Assembly (NCBI RefSeq): GCF_900112315.1
Contig: NZ_FOLL01000003.1
Location: 234,683 to 298,682 of the forward strand
Direction of reading: 5' to 3'
Source of the DNA: Parapedobacter composti
GTDB taxonomy: Bacteria > Bacteroidota > Bacteroidia > Sphingobacteriales > Sphingobacteriaceae
DNA length: 64,000 nucleotides
The notes under the pieces were generated by a model. That model saw only the letters and a program-made list of their open reading frames with translations, did no database searches and had not been told where the DNA came from. The position numbers and the translations under genes were made by a program. Below, piece by piece: positions 57,699 to 64,000 of the stretch; position 1 is the stretch's first letter; every line of letters begins with the position of its first letter.

Positions 57699-60572
57699 TT
57701 AGACTTCGGACGTTTCGTAAGCACTCATGGGCGGGCAAGCACAAATTAATGTTCTATCACCTTGTGAGTCGTTAACACGCCCAACAGTTGGCCAGAATTT
57801 ATGCTCCCGCACAAACGGAAGGGGGAATGCTGCTTGCGACCGAGGGTAAGGCTTGTCCCATACATCGGCACTTACCATGGCCACCGTATGAGGGGCTCCC
57901 TTCAAAAGATTATGTTGCTTATCCGCTTGTCCTGTTTCAATGGCCGTGATTTCTTCGCGAATGGCAATGAGCGCATCGCAGAAACGGTCGAGTTCTGCCT
58001 TCGATTCCGATTCCGTAGGCTCTACCATCAAGGTCCCGGCTACGGGGAACGAAACAGTGGGCGCATGGAAGCCATAGTCCATAAGACGCTTGGCGATGTC
58101 GCTCACCTCCACGCCGGAGGCCTTAAAGGCGCGGCAATCCAATATCAATTCATGCGCACACCGTCCGTTGGCACCGGCGTAAAGTACCGGATAATGATTT
58201 TGCAGTCTTTCCTTGATGTAATTGGCATTCAGGATAGCAAAGCGAGTAGCGTTGGTAAGTCCTTCGGCACCCATCATGGCAATGTAAGCGTGGGAGATTA
58301 ACAAGATGGATGCCGACCCCCAGGGTGCGGCAGATACCGCGCTGATGCCCTCTGATCCGCTTACTTCGATCACTGCGTGGTTCGGCAGGAAAGGCACAAG
58401 ATGCTCCGCTACACCGATCGGCCCCATGCCCGGTCCTCCGCCGCCATGCGGAATACAGAAAGTCTTGTGGAGATTCAGGTGGCATACATCTGCTCCAATC
58501 AAACCGGGGCTGGTAAGCCCTACTTGGGCATTCATGTTCGCCCCGTCCATATAGACTTGGCCACCATAATGATGAATAATATCGCAAATCGTTGTAATAG
58601 GCTCCTCAAACACTCCATGCGTAGAAGGATAAGTAACCATCAACGCAGAGAGATTCGCTCCATGCAACTCCGCTTTGGCCCTCAGATCCGCAACGTCGAT
58701 ATTGCCTCGCTCATCGCAATTGACCACAACCACTTTTAACCCGGCCATGCTTGCTGAGGCCGGGTTGGTTCCATGCGCCGATGCGGGAATAAGCACCACA
58801 TCACGATGACCTTCACCACGGCTCTCGTGGTAGGCGCGTATCACCATCAGCCCGGCATATTCGCCCTGCGCGCCGGAATTCGGCTGGAAGCTCACCTTGG
58901 CAAATCCGGTGATTTCGCACAGCCACTGGTTCAGTTCGTGGATAACTTCCATGTACCCGCCAACTTGGTCGGCCGGTGCGAACGGATGCAAATTGCTGAA
59001 CTCCGGCCAAGTAACCGGAATCATTTCCGTAGTAGCATTGAGTTTCATGGTACATGAGCCCAACGGAATCATTGAATGGCAGAGCGAAAGATCTTTAGCT
59101 TCCAATGATTTGATATAGCGAAGCATCTCGTGCTCGGAATGGTAGTTGTTGAACACGGGGTGCGTTAGGTAATCCGATGTGCGTTGTAAGGCCCTCGGAA
59201 TACCGGAAGAAACAGGTGCAGCAGCCACGTTTACATCACTGATAGTTTTGCCTTTTAGTTTCGCAAAAATGCCTACCAGCGTTTCGATGTCTTGGTATGT
59301 TGTGGTTTCGTCAATGGAAATGCCGGCAATGGTGCCTTGATAATGAAGATTGATGGCTTGGTTGAGGGCCTCGGCACGTAGCGGCCCTGCCAATTCTCCA
59401 AGTTCTATTCGCAGCGTATCGAAATATGTGCGGTTGAGCTGGGTATATCCTAACTGGCGTAGCGAGCTATCCAGCAATGCCGTCAGATCATGTATGCGTC
59501 CAGCAATATTTAAAAGTCCTTTTGGGCCATGATAAACCGCATAGAAGCCTGCCATGATGGCCAAAAGGGCCTGCGCAGTGCAGATATTGGAAGAAGCTTT
59601 GTCCCGGCGGATGTGCTGTTCGCGGGTTTGCAGCGCCATACGCAATGCATATTCGCCATTTGAATCCACAGTTACCCCGATGATACGCCCGGGGATATTT
59701 CGCTTGTACGCTTCTTTAGTGGCAAAATATGCTGCATGGGGCCCTCCGAAACCCATGGGAATACCGAAACGTTGGGTCGACCCAACGACTACGTCGGCTC
59801 CCCATTCGCCGGGCGGCGTGAGCAGGGTAAGGCTGAGCAAGTCGGCCACGGCGCATGTGGTAATTCCTTTGTTGTGGAGCCGTTCGGCTAAATCCCCGAA
59901 ATCAGCGATGGTGCCGTCAGCACCCGGATATTGTACGAGCGTTCCGAAAATGTCGTCGTTGTCCGGTATTTCTTCCGGACTGCCCACGAGCAGCGTGATC
60001 CCGTATGACTGGGCCCGCGTGCGCAACACATCAAGGGTTTGCGGATAAATATTGCTGTCAACAAAATAAGTGTTTGCATTTTTGTTTTTACGGAGACCAT
60101 ATTGCATGAACATGGCTTCTGCAGCCGCGGTGGCTTCGTCCAGCAATGAGGCATTGGCGATTTCCATGCCAGTGAGGTCAATCACCATAGTCTGGAAATT
60201 CAGTAATGCCTGTAGGCGTCCCTGTGCAATTTCGGCTTGATACGGAGTATATTGGGTGTACCAGCCCGGGTTTTCAAATACGTTCCGCTGGATAACGCTC
60301 GGGAGAATGACATCGTAGTATCCCTGGCCGATATAGGATTTAAAAACCCTGTTTTTGGCCGCGACGGTTTTCATCCGGCGTAAATAAGCTGTTTCTCCCA
60401 TGGCAGTCGGGAGCGCTAACGGCCTTTTCGTCCGGATTTTTGCCGGAACGGTTTCATCAATAAGTTGATCCAAGTGCTGGAGACCCAATGTATCCAACAT
60501 CGCTGCGGTTTCATCGGCGCTGGGACCAATGTGCCGCTCTTCAAATTTTTCCTGAAAATGTACTTTGCTCAT
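57699..60572 (-). CDS. gcvP: Glycine dehydrogenase (decarboxylating), P protein
   Basis: 957 residues, the single-chain form. N-terminal half with [41 protein letters not shown]-terminal half with [18 protein letters not shown] substrate loop, [20 protein letters not shown], and the PLP lysine in [20 protein letters not shown]. It decarboxylates glycine and passes the aminomethyl group to GcvH (41814-42194). The gene sits convergent to the TPP riboswitch/terminator unit, with only 13 bases between its stop and the T-run. Its own promoter is at 60638-60664. Confidence 0.97.
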   Translation of the reverse strand: MSKVHFQEKFEERHIGPSADETAAMLDTLGLQHLDQLIDETVPAKIRTKRPLALPTAMGETAYLRRMKTVAAKNRVFKSYIGQGYYDVILPSVIQRNVFENPGWYTQYTPYQAEIAQGRLQALLNFQTMVIDLTGMEIANASLLDEATAAAEAMFMQYGLRKNKNANTYFVDSNIYPQTLDVLRTRAQSYGITLLVGSPEEIPDNDDIFGTLVQYPGADGTIADFGDLAERLHNKGITTCAVADLLSLTLLTPPGEWGADVVVGSTQRFGIPMGFGGPHAAYFATKEAYKRNIPGRIIGVTVDSNGEYALRMALQTREQHIRRDKASSNICTAQALLAIMAGFYAVYHGPKGLLNIAGRIHDLTALLDSSLRQLGYTQLNRTYFDTLRIELGELAGPLRAEALNQAINLHYQGTIAGISIDETTTYQDIETLVGIFAKLKGKTISDVNVAAAPVSSGIPRALQRTSDYLTHPVFNNYHSEHEMLRYIKSLEAKDLSLCHSMIPLGSCTMKLNATTEMIPVTWPEFSNLHPFAPADQVGGYMEVIHELNQWLCEITGFAKVSFQPNSGAQGEYAGLMVIRAYHESRGEGHRDVVLIPASAHGTNPASASMAGLKVVVVNCDERGNIDVADLRAKAELHGANLSALMVTYPSTHGVFEEPITTICDIIHHYGGQVYMDGANMNAQVGLTSPGLIGADVCHLNLHKTFCIPHGGGGPGMGPIGVAEHLVPFLPNHAVIEVSGSEGISAVSAAPWGSASILLISHAYIAMMGAEGLTNATRFAILNANYIKERLQNHYPVLYAGANGRCAHELILDCRAFKASGVEVSDIAKRLMDYGFHAPTVSFPVAGTLMVEPTESESKAELDRFCDALIAIREEITAIETGQADKQHNLLKGAPHTVAMVSADVWDKPYPRSQAAFPLPFVREHKFWPTVGRVNDSQGDRTLICACPPMSAYETSEV

Positions 60573-60637
60573 GAGGGTGTGCCACTACCGGGTGCAGCCA
60601 TGGTGATTGATGTCAAGCAAGCGGTAGTTTTAGGCCG

Positions 60638-60664
60638 CAAAGATACGGAATTTACGCACAACAA
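60638..60664 (-). promoter_or_regulatory. Promoter of gcvP
   Basis: Read leftward: TTG (60662-60664), 16 bases, TATCTTTG (60638-60645). The -33 part lies in the T-run of the pdhC terminator. No glycine riboswitch was seen in the 60-base leader. Confidence 0.5.
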
Positions 60665-60690
60665 AAAAAGCCGCACGGAGGCGACTTTTA
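60663..60690 (-). terminator. Terminator of pdhA-pdhC
   Basis: Read leftward: AAAAGTCGC, loop ctccgt, GCGGCTTTTTTT: 9-bp stem (one G-T pair) and seven T, 29 nt after the pdhC stop codon. Confidence 0.85.
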
Positions 60691-60718
60691 TATGGCGTTA
60701 TGGAAACTGTACAGCGAA

Positions 60719-62398
60719 CTAGGCCAGAATCCTTACCGGCTCTTCCAGCAACGATTTAAGCGTTTGTAGGAAAGCAGCCCCTGTTGCACCGTCCACCACG
60801 CGGTGGTCGCAACTAAGGGTCAGTTTCATGATATTTCCAGGCACCACTGCGCCGTTTTTCACAACCGGCACTTGCTGTATGCCACCCACGGCCAGAATAC
60901 AGGCATCGGGTGGATTGATGATGGCGGTGAACTGATCGATGCCGAACATGCCAAGGTTTGAAACCGTGAATGTGGAGCCTTCCCAGTCTGAAGGCTGCAG
61001 TTTTTTGGCTTTGGCACGTTGTGCAAAATCTTTCACTTCAGCCGATATATGGGATAGGCTTTTTCCGTCGGCAAACCGTACCACAGGCACCAGCAACCCC
61101 TCATCAACAGCCACGGCTACCCCGACATTGACATGCTCATTATACCGGATTTTATCGCCTAACCAAGAAGCGTTGACGGCCGGGTGCTGCTTTAATGCCA
61201 CCGCGGCAGCTTTGATAACCAGATCGTTGTATGACACTTTCAGTGGAGCGACCTCGTTAATTTTGGTGCGCGCAGCGATCGCACTGTCCATATCCACCTG
61301 GATAGTAAGGTAGAAATGCGGTGCCGTAAACAAGCTCTCTGAAAGGCGTCTGGCAATGGTCTTCCGCATCTGTGTAACAGGTTTTTCCGTATAGCGCTCC
61401 TCGCCAACGAATTGCGGGATGCTGATGGTGGCGGCGGCAGGCGTTTCCGCTGCTGCGGGAGCCGGAGCGGAATCCGCAGCGGGCTTAGCAGCAGGTGTGT
61501 AGGATTCGACATCCTTTTTAATAATCCGCCCGCCATCGCCCGATCCTTTAACCTCATGCAGGGAGATGCCCTTTTCTTTGGCTATCTTGCGGGCCAACGG
61601 AGAGGCTTTCACACGGGCGTCTTCCGATGTTGCATTGGCCTGCGAGTTTTCAGAAGCCTGCTGCGCAGGTTCGGCGCTTTTCTCCTCCTTTTCCGTTGGT
61701 TTTTCTTGTTTTTTGGGTTTTCCGTGCTGTTTCAGCAATGGAGCTACATCGGTGCCTTCTTTGCCAACAATGGCAATAATATCATTAACCTTCGCCGCTT
61801 GGCCCTTTTCCACGCCGATATATAGCAATGTGCCTTCTGCATAAGCGGTCACCTCCATTGTCGCCTTGTCGGTTTCCACATCAGCAATGACATCGTCACT
61901 CTTGATGGAATCGCCTACGTTGAAATGCCACTCGGCAATGACACCTTCGGTCATGGTATCGCTTAACAGGGGCATGGTGATGACGGTGGCGCCCAAAGAT
62001 TCGGGGGTTACTTCATCATCTTCGCTCTCGTCGGTCTCTTCTGTGGCCTCCGGAGCTTCTTCGGCCTTGTCGCTTTCAGCGCTCTTTGATTCTGTGGCGG
62101 TATCCTTGCTGTCTTTTTTGTCGGTGCTCTCGCCCGCTAACAGCGCTTGGTAATCCTCTCCTTCTTCGCCCAATACGGCTATAACCGCATCTACAGGCAC
62201 CGCTTCACCCTCTTTAGGGCCTATATATAATAATGTTCCTTCCTGATAGGACTCAAAATCCATGGTGGCTTTGTCGGTTTCCACCTCCGCTATCAAATCG
62301 CCGGAACTGACCTTATCGCCTACTTTCTTGTGCCACTTGGCGATCACCCCTTCAGTCATGGTGTCGCTCATTTTAGGCATTTTTACTACTTCAGCCAT
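60719..62398 (-). CDS. pdhC: Pyruvate dehydrogenase E2, dihydrolipoamide acetyltransferase
   Basis: 559 residues with two lipoyl domains (about 1-80, lipoyl Lys43 in ETDKATMDF; about 137-215, Lys178 in ETDKATMEV), Glu/Ser/Lys-rich linkers, a peripheral-subunit-binding domain (about 262-300, VKASPLARKIAKEKGISLHE) and the acyltransferase core (about 335-559) with the catalytic DHRVVDGATGA. It forms the core of the pyruvate dehydrogenase complex. It follows pdhA after 50 nt. Two lipoyl domains are typical for Bacteroidota E2. Confidence 0.95.
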   Translation of the reverse strand: MAEVVKMPKMSDTMTEGVIAKWHKKVGDKVSSGDLIAEVETDKATMDFESYQEGTLLYIGPKEGEAVPVDAVIAVLGEEGEDYQALLAGESTDKKDSKDTATESKSAESDKAEEAPEATEETDESEDDEVTPESLGATVITMPLLSDTMTEGVIAEWHFNVGDSIKSDDVIADVETDKATMEVTAYAEGTLLYIGVEKGQAAKVNDIIAIVGKEGTDVAPLLKQHGKPKKQEKPTEKEEKSAEPAQQASENSQANATSEDARVKASPLARKIAKEKGISLHEVKGSGDGGRIIKKDVESYTPAAKPAADSAPAPAAAETPAAATISIPQFVGEERYTEKPVTQMRKTIARRLSESLFTAPHFYLTIQVDMDSAIAARTKINEVAPLKVSYNDLVIKAAAVALKQHPAVNASWLGDKIRYNEHVNVGVAVAVDEGLLVPVVRFADGKSLSHISAEVKDFAQRAKAKKLQPSDWEGSTFTVSNLGMFGIDQFTAIINPPDACILAVGGIQQVPVVKNGAVVPGNIMKLTLSCDHRVVDGATGAAFLQTLKSLLEEPVRILA

Positions 62399-62448
62399 GT
62401 TGTATTGCGGTTAATACTTACTTAAACGTTAGTTAGCTACTTCTAATA

Positions 62449-63444
62449 TCAATCAGTGATAAATGGATAATCTTCCTGCACGTATACATCTTTGTATAGT
62501 TCGTCCGGCTCGGGATAAGGCGATTCCTCGGCAAATTTGACACATTCGTCGATGGTCTTCTTTACTTCGGCCTCCACTTCGGCAAACCACTTTTCATCGG
62601 CGTATTTCTTTTCAGCGATGGTTGCTTTGGTGGTAATTAACGGATCACGCCCTTTGTATTCTTCCAGTTCTTCTTTGGTCCGGTACTTTGCCGGATCCGA
62701 CATGGAGTGTCCCTTGTAACGGTAGGTGCGCATTTCCAGGAACGTAGGGCCATCACCTCGTCGGGCGCGCTGTACAGCCTCGTCCATTGCGTTATGTACA
62801 GCTACCACGTCCATGCCGTCTACCGGTGCGCTGGGCATGTCAAAACCAAGGCCCATTTTGTAGATATCAAGCATATTGGTAGTACGGGCTACTGACGTCC
62901 CCATGGCATATCCATTGTTCTCACAAACAAAAATTACAGGCAGTTTCCACAGCATAGCCATGTTCAACGCTTCGTTGAATGCGCCTTGCCGCACAGCTCC
63001 GTCACCCATGTAACATACGCACACATTGTCTGTTCCGTTGTATTTTTCAGCAAACGCAATGCCGGCGCCAAGCGGTATCTGGCCGCCCACGATGCCATGC
63101 CCGCCCATAAATTTATGTTCCTTACTGAAGAAGTGCATCGACCCACCTTTGCCCTTGGAGCACCCGGTTGCCTTACCAAAAAGCTCAGCCATGGCTGCAT
63201 TGGCAGAAACGCCTTTAGCAAGTGCATGAGCGTGGTCGCGGTAAGCGGTAATCATCGAATCCTCGGGGCGTAACACCGACATGGCCCCGGCCACTACGGC
63301 TTCCTGACCGATGTAAAGGTGACAAAATCCCCTTATTTTTTGCTGTCCGTACAATTGTCCGGCCTTCTCTTCAAATTTACGCATGAGCAGCATGGATTTA
63401 TACCACTCCAAGTAGGTCTCTTTTGTTATCGGTGTCGAACTCAT
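62449..63444 (-). CDS. pdhA: Pyruvate dehydrogenase E1 component, alpha subunit
   Basis: 331 residues. LYIGQEAVVAGAMSVLRPED, ITAYRDHAHALAKGVSANAA, GKGGSMHFFSKEHKFMGGHG, the TPP motif VCYMGDGAVRQGAFNEALNM with CENNGYAMGTSV, and the phosphorylation-loop-like TYRYKGHSMSDPAKYRT. E1 alpha and beta form the alpha2-beta2 TPP-dependent decarboxylase. First gene of the pdhA-pdhC operon; pdhB is at 51474-52460. A promoter with consensus boxes lies at 63478-63508. Confidence 0.95.
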   Translation of the reverse strand: MSSTPITKETYLEWYKSMLLMRKFEEKAGQLYGQQKIRGFCHLYIGQEAVVAGAMSVLRPEDSMITAYRDHAHALAKGVSANAAMAELFGKATGCSKGKGGSMHFFSKEHKFMGGHGIVGGQIPLGAGIAFAEKYNGTDNVCVCYMGDGAVRQGAFNEALNMAMLWKLPVIFVCENNGYAMGTSVARTTNMLDIYKMGLGFDMPSAPVDGMDVVAVHNAMDEAVQRARRGDGPTFLEMRTYRYKGHSMSDPAKYRTKEELEEYKGRDPLITTKATIAEKKYADEKWFAEVEAEVKKTIDECVKFAEESPYPEPDELYKDVYVQEDYPFITD

Positions 63445-63796
63445 TTCAAAGTGTTAGAATACCAAATTTTTGGAAGGCAAACTTAGATAAAATTGTTGTG
63501 ATATGCAATTTACGGTGATGGCATTCTGCAATTTGGTTTGTTTCCGACAGTTGCCTATCGGTATTCGTTACAAAGTGCAGTGATTTTGTCCTCAGCAGTC
63601 TGTCGTTAGCGCGTTCGGTTTGCGTGCTGCTGATGCGCTCGCTGTGCTTAAGCTCTCCATTGGCTCTTGTTCTCATTCCGGTCAAAGTTAATAGTGGTTT
63701 AACAGGGGGTTGTCTAATCATCATCAATATCCTGTTAACAGTGGCAAAGCCGCAGCGCAAGTCATAAGGAGAGCCATAATTGGGGTAACGGATTAG
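63445..63796. other. Intergenic region between pdhA and the UDP-glucose dehydrogenase gene
   Basis: 352 bases. Apart from the pdhA promoter at the left end I see no gene, repeat or terminator; a leftward open frame over most of it has no coding character. Confidence 0.5.
63478..63508 (-). promoter_or_regulatory. Promoter of pdhA-pdhC
   Basis: Read leftward: TTG (63506-63508), 20 bases, TAAGTTTG (63478-63485), consensus boxes and spacing; start codon 33 nt further. Confidence 0.6.
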
Positions 63797-64000
63797 CTAT
63801 TCCCCGATAGCATAATACTTGAATCCGATTTTTCGGAGATAATTGCCGTCCAGGAGCTTTCTTCCGTCAAAGATGAAAGGGGGCTTCATCATGCTGTCTT
63901 TGATGCGTTTCCAGTCATAGGTTGTGAACTCATCCCATTCGGTGAGCAGTGCGATGGCATGTGCGCTGTTAGTTGCCTCATACGGGTCGCTGGCCACGGT
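63797..64000 (-). CDS. UDP-glucose 6-dehydrogenase (C-terminal fragment)
   Basis: The gene enters from the right edge; the last 67 codons are here. ASDPYEATNSAHAIALLTEW, then DEFTTYDWKRIKDSM and PPFIFDGRKLLDGNYLRKIG, FKYYAIG are the C-terminal nucleotide-binding end of the UDP-glucose/GDP-mannose dehydrogenase family (the TEWxEF and DGRN-type motifs). UDP-glucose 6-dehydrogenase oxidises UDP-glucose to UDP-glucuronate for capsule or exopolysaccharide. Confidence 0.85.
   Translation of the reverse strand, partial: TVASDPYEATNSAHAIALLTEWDEFTTYDWKRIKDSMMKPPFIFDGRKLLDGNYLRKIGFKYYAIGE

Noticed and set aside
57801..58301. Rightward ORF of 166 codons after the TPP riboswitch as its target gene
   Set aside because: It lies over 100 nt past the terminator, is fully antisense to gcvP and shows no thiamine-related or other family motif.
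63446..63760. Leftward 104-codon ORF between pdhA and the dehydrogenase gene
   Set aside because: No motif, and it contains the pdhA promoter.
1..64000. tRNA, rRNA genes, complete insertion sequences or an integrase
   Set aside because: None was found by reading; no cloverleaf or transposase signature was seen on either strand.

Overview
The window comes from a member of the Bacteroidota, most likely family Sphingobacteriaceae (Parapedobacter- or Pedobacter-like; the genus is a guess). The signs are a SusC/SusD pair, a type IX secretion (T9SS) cargo locus with PorP/SprF and a gliding-motility C-terminal (type B) sorting domain, a DUF4153 protein, futalosine hydrolase, a single-chain glycine decarboxylase, and promoters of the Bacteroidetes type (-33 TTG/TTTG, about 20 bases, -7 TAnnTTTG). 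Shine-Dalgarno sequences are mostly absent; DoxX and an 81-residue protein are exceptions.

Layout. 1-5.1 kb is a leftward outer-membrane uptake operon: a TlpA-like thioredoxin protein, a SusC-type receptor and the start of a SusD lipoprotein. 5.1-15.3 kb is an accessory stretch: an AT-rich unknown gene, an XRE regulator, a DUF1016/YhcG nuclease set among perfect hairpins, PLDc_N paralogs, an HNH nuclease relic, a lone ExbD, an SDR/AraC pair, an outer-membrane barrel, and an unusual density of genes broken by single frameshifts or stops. 15.3-25.4 kb holds small metabolic and regulatory genes (AraC, SRPBCC, pirin, YdeI-like, HPF-like, PatB/MalY aminotransferase, orphan Dam-type methylase, NYN/OST-HTH protein, 2-hydroxyacid dehydrogenase, MmcQ, ATP-grasp). 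25.5-29.8 kb has an ECF sigma factor translationally coupled to a membrane HEAT protein, a DUF4097-like protein, and a divergent DUF4153 protein.

29.8-36.6 kb is a five-gene leftward surface locus: two related fibre-like secreted proteins (one with four identical 108-bp repeats), an L-type-lectin-like protein, a type B CTD protein and PorP/SprF. I read it as a dedicated T9SS export and adhesin module. 37-56.8 kb is mainly housekeeping: NUDIX, amidohydrolase, rlmN, comF, vanZ, gcvH, anmK, cdsA, CPBP protease, aspartyl protease-PDZ, yceI, osmC, a Cys/Met-metabolism lyase, doxX, pdhB, mqnB, lpxK, a deoxynucleotidase and dnaA.

57.5-57.7 kb carries a TPP riboswitch with its own terminator on the + strand, but no + strand gene follows; read-through would run antisense into gcvP. 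57.7-63.4 kb is gcvP, pdhC (E2) and pdhA (E1 alpha), all leftward. The window ends in the C-terminus of a UDP-glucose dehydrogenase. Metabolically, gcvH/gcvP and pdhA/pdhB/pdhC are all lipoyl-dependent systems, split over several loci.

The strongest candidates for something undescribed are the orphan TPP riboswitch facing gcvP, the hairpin-studded XRE/yhcG island with a 24-bp perfect palindrome inside the nuclease gene, and the repeat/lectin/PorP surface locus.
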